A stretch of 64,000 nt of DNA. It comes from Candidatus Aminicenantota bacterium (GTDB lineage Bacteria > Acidobacteriota > Aminicenantia > UBA2199). The stretch's first letter is position 1. Each line of letters starts with the position of its first letter. The stretch spans positions 113,568-177,567 of the forward strand of contig JAOZUQ010000001.1 in the NCBI GenBank assembly GCA_029938635.1. Reading direction: 5' to 3'. The notes under the pieces are model-generated. The model was not told the origin of the DNA and did no database searches. It saw only the letters and a program-made list of their open reading frames with translations. This document shows positions 25,560 through 34,637 of this stretch, piece after piece. The position numbers and the translations under genes were made by a program.

Positions 25560-26585
25560 CTATTTCAGGTCGTGGACATAAAGCTCCCAGACCTCTTCAT
25601 CAACATCATCGACAAGCTGGTATAGCTTTCCATCCTTTATGGTATAGGGGTAAAGATCTCTTGCTGTTGCTTCCGGAATCTGAAGATAGATATTATCCTT
25701 AAGAAGCTTCCAGTTAAGGTCATACACTTCAAACTCTGTCTTACCGTCCGGCCCCGGATATCCATTAACATAAAGTTTTTCATCAACAACATCCATACCC
25801 CTGATGACCGGAAAGGTTGATGGAAACTGGAATTGAGCTTTAACTGCTTCATAAAAATTCTTAGTCTGAGGATCTGTTCTGAAATATTCGTGATACCTCT
25901 TTATATCCGAGTCTCTGACCTTCAGTTTTTTCAATCCGCATTTAAGTTCTTTCTTAATATCTCCATTATGATCAAAGATCAGCACATATCCTTCCCTCTC
26001 TCCGGTTATGAATATTTGATTTTTATATAATCTGAACCATGCTCCCCATGTCCTCAGAGGATTAAGTTTTCTCCCCTGCTGAAAGAACTGAGGCTCTTTA
26101 TATACCTGTTTGATCTTTTTCATTTCAGAATCATAAAGTTCAACAGTTGAATAATTTATTTTCTTCTTTTTGTCCTGGTAACCACTATAAGAAACAAATT
26201 TTTCTCCGAAAGGTTTATAAACATTTGCAAGTCCGGCACCTTTCGGCCTCTTCTCACTTAAAAACTTTCCATTCCTAGTATAATAGGAAATCTTCATATG
26301 ACTTCCGATGACTATCTTGTCAGGATTTTCCGGATCTTTCTGGATCCTGATGTATTGCGAGAACTCCTGCGGCCCATCTCCCTTTTTTCCGAATTTGGTT
26401 ATTAAACTGAAATCTTTTTGTGAATAAACATAAACGGTCGGGAACTCAGTAATAAGGATCTGCCCGCCATCAACTACAATATTTCCGGGCTTATTGATCT
26501 CAGCCAGTTCTACACCATTTTCTCCTCCGGAAATAAATGGTGATAACAGAGTTAAAGAGAATAAAACGATCAGATGTTTTTTCAT
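25560..26585 (-). CDS. exported 6-bladed beta-propeller protein
   Basis: A 341-residue protein with an N-terminal signal peptide (MKKHLIVLFSLTLLSPFISG), then repeated strand-rich blades: GKKGDGPQEFSQY is the glycine-rich blade motif typical of the NHL-like 6-bladed beta-propeller proteins abundant in Bacteroidota and Acidobacteriota-type genomes. Such proteins bind ligands or act as scaffolds at the cell surface; the specific role is unknown. AGGAGG precedes the ATG. A monocistronic unit between repeats and the sdh operon. Confidence 0.75.
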   Translation of the reverse strand: MKKHLIVLFSLTLLSPFISGGENGVELAEINKPGNIVVDGGQILITEFPTVYVYSQKDFSLITKFGKKGDGPQEFSQYIRIQKDPENPDKIVIGSHMKISYYTRNGKFLSEKRPKGAGLANVYKPFGEKFVSYSGYQDKKKKINYSTVELYDSEMKKIKQVYKEPQFFQQGRKLNPLRTWGAWFRLYKNQIFITGEREGYVLIFDHNGDIKKELKCGLKKLKVRDSDIKRYHEYFRTDPQTKNFYEAVKAQFQFPSTFPVIRGMDVVDEKLYVNGYPGPDGKTEFEVYDLNWKLLKDNIYLQIPEATARDLYPYTIKDGKLYQLVDDVDEEVWELYVHDLK

Positions 26586-26635
26586 AAAATCCTCCTTACA
26601 ATATAACTAACGTATAGAAAAGAAATTTGTTTAGA

Positions 26636-27343
26636 TCAGATAGAATTTTCTACTATTTTCACCTTCAGGCGGGAGAGATATTCCGTTATCTTGATATCCT
26701 TGGGACATGCTTCCATACAATTGAAAATAGTATGACATCTCCATATCCCATTCTTATCATTTACTATATCCATCCTGTCATTTGCCCCGTCATCCCTGGT
26801 ATCAAAGATGAATCTATACGCCCTGAGCAAAGCTGCGGGTCCCAGATAATCTTCATTCCCCCACAGGCTCGGGCAGGATGAGGTACAGGCTCCACAGAGA
26901 ATACACGTCACCGATTCTCTGATGTGTTCAAATTCCTCTGGAGATTGTGTAAATTCCTTGTCCGGAAGAGGTTTGTCAACAATCAGATAAGGTTTCACCT
27001 TTTTTAATTTTTCAAAGAAAAGATCCATATCAACTACCAGATCTTTAATTATTGAAAATCCGGGAAGCGGTTCGATCTTTATTTTCCCTTTGAACTTGTG
27101 AATAGGTGTCTCACATGCAAGAATATTCTGGCCGTTCACCTTCATTGCGCAGGAACCGCAAATTGCGCTTCTGCAAGATCTCCGGTATGCTAGCGAACCA
27201 TCAATCTTCCAGTGGATTTCATTCAGAACATCGAGAATTGTGGAATCAGAATCATATTCACCTGTATAATCAACCCAATGCGGTTTTTTATCATTTGCTG
27301 GATCGTATCTTAAAATTTTTATTACTCTTTTCTCTTTTGACAT
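26636..27343 (-). CDS. sdhB: succinate dehydrogenase/fumarate reductase iron-sulfur subunit
   Basis: A 235-residue iron-sulfur subunit linking the flavoprotein to the quinone site. It has the plant-type 2Fe-2S cluster (CRSAICGSC, then C in ILACE, about residues 57-77), the 4Fe-4S cluster CILCGACTSSC (about 147) and the 3Fe-4S cluster CHTIFNCMEACPKD (about 204). Last gene of sdhC-D-A-B, 11 bp after sdhA, with AGGAG before the ATG. Confidence 0.96.
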   Translation of the reverse strand: MSKEKRVIKILRYDPANDKKPHWVDYTGEYDSDSTILDVLNEIHWKIDGSLAYRRSCRSAICGSCAMKVNGQNILACETPIHKFKGKIKIEPLPGFSIIKDLVVDMDLFFEKLKKVKPYLIVDKPLPDKEFTQSPEEFEHIRESVTCILCGACTSSCPSLWGNEDYLGPAALLRAYRFIFDTRDDGANDRMDIVNDKNGIWRCHTIFNCMEACPKDIKITEYLSRLKVKIVENSI

Positions 27344-27354
27344 CTGATAGCTCC

Positions 27355-29091
27355 TTAATATTTTCTTTCAAGCGGCGGGAATCTGTCCATGTAAATGATC
27401 GCTTTTCTTGTATGATCAAGCTTTACACCCTTAGCTGTTTTCCATGCAAAAGTATGCTTCATCCATTTCTTGTCATCACGTTTCGGATGATCTGTCCTGA
27501 AGTGAGCGCCTCTCGATTCTTTCCTCGCAATTGCTCCTTCGATCATAACCTCTGAAAAACTCAAAAGATTTCCGACCTCGAATGCTTCGAAAAGATCCAT
27601 ATTGTAAGCATCACCCTTATCATCAATTGTAACCTTTTTATATCTTGCCTGAAGCTCTTTGATGACCTTCATGAGTTTCTTCATATCCTTCTCATTCCTG
27701 TAAACTCCGGCATACTTAGTCATATTCTCCTGAAGTTCTTCTTTGAGAACTGAATGGCGCTCCTTCCCCTTTCCTTCCATTAATGCCGATACTTTCCCTC
27801 TGGCATTATCGGTTTCATTTGCAGGAAGATTTTCCAGCCCGTTATTTTTCACGAATTCAGACATTGAGGTCCCTGCGACTCTTCCGAATGTCGCTGCTTC
27901 CTGTAGAGAATTTGTCCCGAGTCTGTTTGCACCATGAAGAGACAGGCATGAGGTCTCGCCTGCAGTATAAAGGCCGACAACAATGTCACCCTTCGGATTT
28001 TTCAAAACTTCGGTGTTTATATTTGCCGGAATTCCGCCCATCGAATAGTGTGCTGTCGGTTGAATGGGAACCGGCTCATTGATCATATCAACCTTAAGAT
28101 AGTTAATAGCAAGATCTCTTACCTGAGGTAATCTTTTTATGATCTTCTCTTCACCAAGATGCCTCATGTCGAGGTAAACGTAATCATCTCCATTACCCCC
28201 ACGGCCTTCATTTATTTCCGTCTGTTCAGATCTGGAGACAACATCTCTCGGTGCGAGCTCCATTTTTTCTTTTGCATATTTTTCCATGAACCTTTCGCCT
28301 TTTCCGTTAGTAAGATAACCACCTTCTCCACGACAGGCCTCAGACATCAATATTCCATGTTTAAAAAGACCGGTAGGATGGAATTGGACAAACTCCATAT
28401 CTTCGAGAGGAAGTCCGTTCTCAAGGATCAGGCCGAGGCTGTCTCCTGTATTGGCATGGGCATTGGAAGTAACCTTAAATGCCCTTCCGTATCCCCCGGT
28501 AGCAAGAAGGACAGCTTTTGCATGAAACGTATGGAGCCCTCCGTTTCTGATATCCCAGGCAACAACCCCTCTTGAAATATTCTTTTCCACCAGTAGTGAG
28601 AAAACCTGGAACTCATTATAAAAATGGACATTGTATTTGAGACATTGTTCATATAATGTGTGAAGGAGAACATGCCCGGTTATATCTGCCGAAAAGCATG
28701 CCCTCGGCTTCTGATGGCCACCGAAAGCCCTCTGGTTTATCCTTCCATCCTCGGTTCTGGAGAAAGGAACACCCATATGTTCAAATTCATAAACAGTTTT
28801 TTTTGCTTCACTGACGAAAAATTCGATTATATTCTGATCACCGAGCCAGTCACTCCCCTTTACTGTATCAAACATATGTAATTCTTCTGAATCATCTGTA
28901 GTATTTGCCAGGGATGCCGCAATCCCTCCCTGAGCCGCACCCGAATGTGACCTTGTCGGATACACTTTTGTAAGAACAGCTACTTCATGTCCATCCCTTG
29001 CAAGTTCCAGAGCTGCTCTCAGACCAGCCAGTCCGGCACCAACAACAATTGCATCCATCCTGTGATATTTTTTTGCTTCTTCTATGTTCAT
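27355..29091 (-). CDS. sdhA: succinate dehydrogenase/fumarate reductase flavoprotein subunit
   Basis: A 578-residue flavoprotein. Rossmann FAD motif [13 protein letters not shown] (about 16-28), the covalent-FAD histidine in [11 protein letters not shown] (about residue 48), substrate-site QFHPTG and HYSMGGI, and the C-terminal [10 protein letters not shown]. It interconverts succinate and fumarate with quinone. Direction in vivo cannot be told from sequence: the b-type anchors fit either respiration or fumarate reduction. The ATG overlaps the end of sdhD by 4 bp. Confidence 0.97.
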   Translation of the reverse strand: MNIEEAKKYHRMDAIVVGAGLAGLRAALELARDGHEVAVLTKVYPTRSHSGAAQGGIAASLANTTDDSEELHMFDTVKGSDWLGDQNIIEFFVSEAKKTVYEFEHMGVPFSRTEDGRINQRAFGGHQKPRACFSADITGHVLLHTLYEQCLKYNVHFYNEFQVFSLLVEKNISRGVVAWDIRNGGLHTFHAKAVLLATGGYGRAFKVTSNAHANTGDSLGLILENGLPLEDMEFVQFHPTGLFKHGILMSEACRGEGGYLTNGKGERFMEKYAKEKMELAPRDVVSRSEQTEINEGRGGNGDDYVYLDMRHLGEEKIIKRLPQVRDLAINYLKVDMINEPVPIQPTAHYSMGGIPANINTEVLKNPKGDIVVGLYTAGETSCLSLHGANRLGTNSLQEAATFGRVAGTSMSEFVKNNGLENLPANETDNARGKVSALMEGKGKERHSVLKEELQENMTKYAGVYRNEKDMKKLMKVIKELQARYKKVTIDDKGDAYNMDLFEAFEVGNLLSFSEVMIEGAIARKESRGAHFRTDHPKRDDKKWMKHTFAWKTAKGVKLDHTRKAIIYMDRFPPLERKY

Positions 29092-29453
29092 AATTTCGCT
29101 CCAGCTTTAAAAATGGTAAGCATCCCGACGAACATCAGGATGACTCCGAGCATTACCAGAACAGAAAACACAAATATCCTGGTGCCCTTCTTCTTCATAT
29201 AATCTTCCGCAACCATCCATATCCCGTTGATCCCGTGATACAAAGCCGTTAAAAGAAAGAGAAATTGTATCAGATTGAACCAGGGTGCTTTCATCTTTTC
29301 AATTATATCTACATACTTTACTACCCCATGCCCAATAAAATGGTAAGTCACATAATGTGCCATCAGTAGTACGAATAATACGACAGCCGAGAGTCTCTGA
29401 AACAACCAGATGATCCCGCCGCTTTTTGAAGTTTCTTTAAAATTCTTGTCCAT
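29088..29453 (-). CDS. sdhD: succinate dehydrogenase membrane anchor SdhD
   Basis: A 121-residue anchor with three membrane helices. The quinone/heme region is [23 protein letters not shown] in helix 1 and [15 protein letters not shown] in helix 2, the SdhD-type pattern. Its small size and position between sdhC and sdhA support the call. AGGAGG overlaps the sdhC stop and serves this gene. Confidence 0.88.
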   Translation of the reverse strand: MDKNFKETSKSGGIIWLFQRLSAVVLFVLLMAHYVTYHFIGHGVVKYVDIIEKMKAPWFNLIQFLFLLTALYHGINGIWMVAEDYMKKKGTRIFVFSVLVMLGVILMFVGMLTIFKAGAKL

Positions 29454-29462
29454 TACATCCTC

Positions 29463-29834
29463 CTACATGTGGGAAATGATCAAGTATCCACCGGCAACCC
29501 AGAGTGCAAATGCAATAAAGATCATTATGTAAAAAAGTTTTTTATGATTAAGTGATCCTTTCCAGAAGTCAACAATTACAACCCTTATACCGTTGAAAGC
29601 ATGAAATAATATAACTCCCCACAGCCCTATCTCCAGCAATTTAAACAAAGGGGATGCAAGAACTCCCATCACCCTGTTGAAACCTTCCGGCCCTTTTGAA
29701 ATAGTGCTGATAACCCATATGTGAGCTGAAAGATAAAAAATAAGAGCAAGGCCTGAAAGACGATGAAGTATCCATGCCCAGGACCCTGTGAATTTGTAAT
29801 AACTTAGATCAAAGAACTTTTTATCCTTGTACAA
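29463..29834 (-). CDS. sdhC: succinate dehydrogenase cytochrome b556 subunit SdhC
   Basis: A 123-residue anchor with three membrane helices. SdhC motifs: WILHRLSGLALIFYLSAHI in helix 1 and the heme-ligand-type FHAFNGIRVVIVD in helix 2. It is the first gene of sdhCDAB. The start codon is TTG with a strong GGAGGAGG upstream (rather than a later ATG, of which there is none suitable). Promoter and a palindromic site lie just upstream. Confidence 0.88.
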   Translation of the reverse strand: MYKDKKFFDLSYYKFTGSWAWILHRLSGLALIFYLSAHIWVISTISKGPEGFNRVMGVLASPLFKLLEIGLWGVILFHAFNGIRVVIVDFWKGSLNHKKLFYIMIFIAFALWVAGGYLIISHM

Positions 29835-29867
29835 TTTTGCCTCCTCCGTACAGAATTATGATTTTTA

Positions 29868-29896
29868 ATTCTAATACGTAGAAGTACTTACTTCAA
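29868..29896 (-). promoter_or_regulatory. promoter of sdhCDAB with overlapping palindrome
   Basis: On the minus strand: -35 TTGAAG (29891-29896), 17 bp, -10 TAGAAT (29868-29873). A 14 bp inverted repeat GAAGTA-N2-TACTTC (29881-29894) overlaps the -35 and spacer and is a candidate operator. Confidence 0.55.
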
Positions 29897-29933
29897 CAAA
29901 AAAATTGATTTTTTTTTGAAAAAGGACTAACCT

Positions 29934-31097
29934 TTGGAAATGGATGAAAGGGAGAAATACAAAAGCAATTTCAAAGCACCTGAATTCCTGGCATTCGATC
30001 GTCTGATCAAAGATAATCAGTGGTTGATCAAAATCAGATTCTTTTACACCATTTTCGTTTCTGTCTTCTTCATAATACTCAATCTTGCAAATGAGACCGA
30101 CACGGTCAGGCTCAGAGACCTCTCATTGCTCCTCAGTCTGATGGTGATCGGTAATATCCTTTTCAATATAACCCTAAAGAAAGTGATAAGAAAGAAACTT
30201 GAGAACCTGGATTACAAAAGCCTCCAGTCACTTGCAACCGTCCAGATTGATTTTGATTTTGTTCTCCTGTCAATAATTGTCTTCATTTCAGGAGGTGTGA
30301 ACAGCCCTGTCATGATCCTGTACATCTTCTACATTATGATATCCACATTTATTGTGACCCATGATAAAGCCATCAGGAATACTTCAATAGCAATAATTCT
30401 GGTATCTTTAATATTTTTTATAGACAACTCATTCGAGATCAAACAAAGGCTTCCGGTCATGATCTCATATGATTTAATCCTGCTGCTCGCATTTTTTATC
30501 TCCTCCCATCTTTCACTGAACCTTAGAGAGAACAGGGAGATACTCCAGGAACTCCTGAAGAAAACAAGAGACCTCTCGATCAGGGACGGCCTGACAGGCC
30601 TTTTAAATCAGACCCATTTTTTCCAGATGATGGAGGATCACCTGAAAAAAGCGAAAAGATATAACGAAGTGTTCTCCGTCCTTTTATTCGATATAGATAA
30701 TTTCAAGAACTATAATGATAACAATGGACATATTAACGGTTCCAGCGTGATAAGAAGGATCGGTCATATTGTCACAGATACTTTCAGGACTTTCGATATC
30801 TCAGCCAGATATGGTGGTGATGAATATGTTATCTTTCTCCCCAACACTGACAAAATAGGATCGTTTCTGGCAGGGGACAGGCTGAGGGAAAGAATTGAAA
30901 GATCAAAATTCCCGGGAATGGAGAAGCAGCCGCAAGGGAGCGTAACGATCTCCATGGGGATATCATCTTTCCCCGAGGATGGTGAAACCAGAGAAGAGGT
31001 CCTCAATATGGCAGACAAGGCACTCTATTATTCCAAAGAGAATGGGAAGAACCGGGTAACTTTGTTTAAAAAAGAGATCCTTACCGGAGAAGAGTGA
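29934..31097 (+). CDS. membrane-bound diguanylate cyclase (GGDEF)
   Basis: A 387-residue protein that makes c-di-GMP. Residues about 30-195 hold five to six membrane helices acting as sensor; the GGDEF domain starts at DGLTGLLNQTHF (about 217), with FDIDNFKNYND for metal/base binding and the active-site loop GGDEY (about 301). An inhibitory I-site, RTFD, lies five residues before GGDEY, so product inhibition is expected. TTG start with GGA 7 nt upstream; the ATG two codons later is an alternative. It is transcribed away from sdhCDAB. Confidence 0.92.
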   Translation: MEMDEREKYKSNFKAPEFLAFDRLIKDNQWLIKIRFFYTIFVSVFFIILNLANETDTVRLRDLSLLLSLMVIGNILFNITLKKVIRKKLENLDYKSLQSLATVQIDFDFVLLSIIVFISGGVNSPVMILYIFYIMISTFIVTHDKAIRNTSIAIILVSLIFFIDNSFEIKQRLPVMISYDLILLLAFFISSHLSLNLRENREILQELLKKTRDLSIRDGLTGLLNQTHFFQMMEDHLKKAKRYNEVFSVLLFDIDNFKNYNDNNGHINGSSVIRRIGHIVTDTFRTFDISARYGGDEYVIFLPNTDKIGSFLAGDRLRERIERSKFPGMEKQPQGSVTISMGISSFPEDGETREEVLNMADKALYYSKENGKNRVTLFKKEILTGEE

Positions 31098-31119
31098 CCC
31101 CCGTTTCTCCGCTTTATAA

Positions 31120-31148
31120 TTGACATTTTTTACATATTATTATAAACT
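31120..31148 (+). promoter_or_regulatory. promoter of the hrcA-grpE-dnaK-dnaJ operon
   Basis: Perfect -35 TTGACA (31120-31125). With a 17 bp spacer the -10 is TAAACT (31143-31148); with 15 bp it is TATAAA (31141-31146). The hrcA ATG follows 7-9 nt later and has no Shine-Dalgarno, so the message is probably leaderless. No CIRCE inverted repeat is present here. Confidence 0.6.
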
Positions 31149-31155
31149 TTCCAGT

Positions 31156-32175
31156 ATGTGGATTAGCAAAAGAGATACGGAAATACTGGCTACACTGGTT
31201 AATTTATACAGTAATACCAGACTTCCGGTCAGTTCTGCACAATTATCAGGCTATCTCCCTTTCTCCTGCTCCCTTATAAGAAAAGAGCTGCAGAAACTTG
31301 AAGCAAACGGACTCATAGAGAAGAGCAGCAGCTCTTCAGGAAGAACACCATCCGACAGAGGTATTAAGATGTATCTGAGAGGGCTTGATAAAATGGTCGA
31401 AACCGGCCCTCTCTCTCCGGAATTTCTGAAGGCAACCGGAAAGGACTTCAGTGACCTCTCCACAAAAAGTGCCGATCTCCTTTCACGGGAGTCAGATCAT
31501 ATAGGCTTTGTTTATTTTGATTCTATTTTCGATCTTGAGTTTAAAAGCTTAAAACTGATAAAGATCGATTCATATAAAATAATGATGATCCTGAGAGGAA
31601 GCAACCAGTGGATATTTTCAAAAATCTTTATAACAAACAGGAATTATTCAGAAGCTGAACTAAAAAACTGGGAGCAGATTCTGAACAAAGAGTTCTCACA
31701 CCGTTCCCTGAACAGGGTTTTTAAGATAATAAGGAACAGGCTTTTCAAGGACAAGGAAAGGTATATAAATGTTTACCGGGGTATCTATAATCTCCTCGGG
31801 ACTGAGGACCTTATGACTGCCGATCTTTTCTACAACGGCACTCTGAACCTTCTCAACTCCCGTGTGACAGATACAGAGACCCTGAAAAAAATAATCCGCA
31901 CACTCGAGGAAAAAGAGAGATTTGCAAAGTTCCTCAAGGATATTCTGAACGAAAAGGACAGGAATCCGGTTATCGCATTCGGAGGGGAGTCGGGTATATC
32001 TGAATTTGAAGAGCTTATTCTGATAATTTCAAACTTTTACTGGTCGGAAAACCCAATAGGGAAACTGGGTATAATCGGCCCTAAATTTACAAGATACTCT
32101 GAAACTATAAACAGGGTAAAACATTTTTCAAGTCATATTAGTACAATATTGTCTGAAAACCCCATGGAGGCATAA
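31156..32175 (+). CDS. hrcA: heat-inducible transcription repressor HrcA
   Basis: About 339 residues. N-terminal winged helix (LPVSSAQLSG, SCSLIRKELQKLEANGLIEK) and the hallmark SSGRTPSDRGIKMYLRG, followed by the GAF-like and dimerisation domains. It represses the chaperone genes it leads. The track's start at 31120 is a TTG that is really the -35 box; the ATG at 31156 is the sensible start. It is immediately followed by grpE (TAAATG). The expected CIRCE operator is not seen between the GGDEF gene and hrcA, so its target site may be diverged or elsewhere. Confidence 0.9.
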   Translation: MWISKRDTEILATLVNLYSNTRLPVSSAQLSGYLPFSCSLIRKELQKLEANGLIEKSSSSSGRTPSDRGIKMYLRGLDKMVETGPLSPEFLKATGKDFSDLSTKSADLLSRESDHIGFVYFDSIFDLEFKSLKLIKIDSYKIMMILRGSNQWIFSKIFITNRNYSEAELKNWEQILNKEFSHRSLNRVFKIIRNRLFKDKERYINVYRGIYNLLGTEDLMTADLFYNGTLNLLNSRVTDTETLKKIIRTLEEKERFAKFLKDILNEKDRNPVIAFGGESGISEFEELILIISNFYWSENPIGKLGIIGPKFTRYSETINRVKHFSSHISTILSENPMEA

Positions 32176-32817
32176 ATGAGTGTTGATGATAATGAACTGG
32201 ATATTGGTTATGTTCCTGATGACCCTGATTTCGGGAAAGATGAGAGAGTTCAGAAGAAACCAGTTGAAAAGAGAGTAGATCAAAAGAAAAAAGCCCAGGT
32301 AAGAAAATCCATCGCCAAACTGAAGGTTCAGGAAAAGGTCATTGAGAAACTAACCACCGAAAGGGATGAGTTTAAAGATAAGTTTCTTCGGAATATGGCA
32401 GAAATAGATAATTTCAGAAAGAGGGTAAAAAAAGAGAAAGAAGAACATCAAAAATATGCTTTGGGAGATTTTCTCAAAGAGCTTTTAGTAATAACCGACA
32501 ACCTTGAGAGAGCCCTGAAGGTCAAAGATGGCGAATCCAGGGAAAATTCGATAGTTTCCGGTGTCGAAATGATCTACAGGCAATTAATAGAAATACTGAA
32601 CAAGAATGGAGTGAAAGAGATCGAAGCAATGAACACACCCTTTGATCCCAATATTCACCAGGCTCTTTCCAAAGAAGAGGCTGATTTTGTCTCAGGACCA
32701 ACAATAGTAGAAGTTTATCAGAAAGGATTCACGTATAACGACAAATTGCTGAGGCCGACTCTGGCCAAAGTTGCAATTCCGCCGGAACCGATTATCCAGA
32801 CCGATACTCAGGAATAA
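32176..32817 (+). CDS. grpE: nucleotide exchange factor GrpE
   Basis: A 213-residue cochaperone. A long N-terminal charged and coiled-coil stretch (residues about 35-90) contains FLRNMAEIDNFRKRVKKE, then the beta-domain with GVKEIEAMNTPFDPNIHQAL and a C-terminal LLRPTLAKVAI. It releases ADP from DnaK. Directly follows hrcA, 4 bp before dnaK. Confidence 0.96.
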   Translation: MSVDDNELDIGYVPDDPDFGKDERVQKKPVEKRVDQKKKAQVRKSIAKLKVQEKVIEKLTTERDEFKDKFLRNMAEIDNFRKRVKKEKEEHQKYALGDFLKELLVITDNLERALKVKDGESRENSIVSGVEMIYRQLIEILNKNGVKEIEAMNTPFDPNIHQALSKEEADFVSGPTIVEVYQKGFTYNDKLLRPTLAKVAIPPEPIIQTDTQE

Positions 32818-32821
32818 AAAA

Positions 32822-34636
32822 ATGGCTAAAAATATCGGGATTGATCTTGGTACAACAAATTCATGTATTAGTTTCTTCGAAGGTTCAGTACCTGAGATCA
32901 TCCCAAATCCGGAAGGATCAAGGGTCATTCCCTCTATAATATCGCTCAATAAAAACAAAAAACCGATCTTCGGCAATATCGCAAAGAGACAATTCCTTTC
33001 AGACCCTGAAAATACGATCTGGGGAGTTAAGAGGATCATAGGGAGAAAATTCGATTCTCCGGAGATCGACAAGATAAGAAGCACAGCTGCTTATAACATT
33101 GTTGAAGCTGAAAACGGTGATGCCCATATAGATTTCAACGGAGAGATCTGCACTCCGGAGGAGATCTCTGCAATGTTCCTGAGGTACCTGAAGGGGATAG
33201 CAGAAGATTACCTTGGTGAAAATGTGGGAAAGGTTGTTATCACGGTTCCGGCATTTTTTAATGATGCACAACGATTGGCAACCAAGAACGCCGGTGAAAT
33301 AGCCGGACTTGAAATTTCCAGGATCATCAACGAGCCGACATCTGCACTTATCGCATACAGGGACAAGATTAATAAAGATGGCTATTATGCCGTTTATGAC
33401 CTTGGGGGCGGTACTTTTGATATTTCTATCATAGAAGTCAAAGATGAGATATTCAAGGTAGTATCAACTCTGGGAGACACTTTCCTCGGAGGAAATGATT
33501 TTGATGCTACTGTTTCGGACTGGATCCTCTCAGAGATCAAAAAGGAGATAAACACTGACCTTTCCGGCAATATGGACAGCATGCAGAGGATAACCCAGGC
33601 GGCCGAGAAAGCAAAGATCGAACTATCTTTTAACTCGGAAACACAAATATCCATCCCTTACCTCTTCCACTCAAAGAAGGGGGGGAATTACCATTTCCAG
33701 AAAAATCTGGACAGAGAAAAACTTGAACTACTTACATCGAAACTGGTGGCAAAGACTATAAAACTTGTCAAGGATTCTATGGGTGAGATCGATCTGGAAC
33801 CTGACCAGATTGAAAAAGTACTTCTTGTCGGAGGCCAGAGCAGAATGCCGATGGTCTCCCGTTTTCTGACCGAACTTTTCTCAAAAGAGCCAAAATTCGA
33901 TCTGAATCCGGAGGAGGTTGTTTCTATCGGTGCAGCAATGCAGTCCGAACTTCTGCATGGAAGGATAAGAGACCTGTTACTCCTGGATGTTACCCCTTTG
34001 TCCCTCGGGCTTGAAACAAAGGGAGATAAATTTACGAAACTTATTGACAAGAATTCTTCAATACCGATAAAGAAATCGATGATATTCACCACAATAAGCG
34101 ATAACCAGCAGACAGTTAAAATTCACATCCTTCAGGGAGAGAGAGAGATCGCATCTGAAAATAAGCCTCTCGGAGACTTTAACCTGATCGGGATCCCGCT
34201 ATCTCCGAAAGGGTTACCGCAGATCGAAGTAACATTCGAGATAGATGCAAACGGCTTGGTCAAAGTATCAGCAATTGACCTGCAAACCGGATTATCACAG
34301 AGCATGAATGTTCTGCCTGCAAGCGGATTATCACCTGAGAAAATAAAACAATTGATCGAGGAAGCAAAAGAGTTTGAGATAAAGGACCGGGAAACTATCA
34401 GACTTAACCAGACTGTCGCTAATATTGAAGAAGAAAAAGAGACAATAAAATTCTTCATGGAGCGGTATGAAGACAAGCTTACCGAAAAAGAGATCGGGGA
34501 GATCGATATCCTGATGACCCAGATAGAAGAGGTCCTGGAGGAAAAGGACATCCCAACAATGACCGGTATGCTGATGAAAACTATTGATATCAGAAAAAGA
34601 ATAAACAACCTGCTCATATCTGATTTTGAGGAATAA
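32822..34636 (+). CDS. dnaK: molecular chaperone DnaK
   Basis: About 604 residues from the ATG at 32822 (MAKNIGIDLGTTNS); the track's earlier start at 32771 lies inside grpE and lacks sense. Nucleotide-binding motifs: IGIDLGTTNS, VITVPAFFNDAQR, VYDLGGGTFDIS, VLLVGGQSRMP; the substrate domain includes DVTPLSLGLET. It is somewhat shorter and more diverged than typical DnaK (about 610-640): the C-terminal lid ends NNLLISDFEE without the long disordered tail and EEVD-like end. It may be a second, specialised copy; other dnaK genes cannot be seen here. Confidence 0.95.
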   Translation: MAKNIGIDLGTTNSCISFFEGSVPEIIPNPEGSRVIPSIISLNKNKKPIFGNIAKRQFLSDPENTIWGVKRIIGRKFDSPEIDKIRSTAAYNIVEAENGDAHIDFNGEICTPEEISAMFLRYLKGIAEDYLGENVGKVVITVPAFFNDAQRLATKNAGEIAGLEISRIINEPTSALIAYRDKINKDGYYAVYDLGGGTFDISIIEVKDEIFKVVSTLGDTFLGGNDFDATVSDWILSEIKKEINTDLSGNMDSMQRITQAAEKAKIELSFNSETQISIPYLFHSKKGGNYHFQKNLDREKLELLTSKLVAKTIKLVKDSMGEIDLEPDQIEKVLLVGGQSRMPMVSRFLTELFSKEPKFDLNPEEVVSIGAAMQSELLHGRIRDLLLLDVTPLSLGLETKGDKFTKLIDKNSSIPIKKSMIFTTISDNQQTVKIHILQGEREIASENKPLGDFNLIGIPLSPKGLPQIEVTFEIDANGLVKVSAIDLQTGLSQSMNVLPASGLSPEKIKQLIEEAKEFEIKDRETIRLNQTVANIEEEKETIKFFMERYEDKLTEKEIGEIDILMTQIEEVLEEKDIPTMTGMLMKTIDIRKRINNLLISDFEE

Positions 34637-34637
34637 A

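Noticed and set aside
31120-31155. upstream extension of hrcA (TTG at 31120)
   Set aside because: That TTG is the first part of a perfect TTGACA -35 box; HrcA homology starts after the ATG at 31156.
32771-32821. upstream extension of dnaK in the ORF track
   Set aside because: It lies within grpE; DnaK homology starts at MAKNIGIDL (32822) with AGGAA in front.
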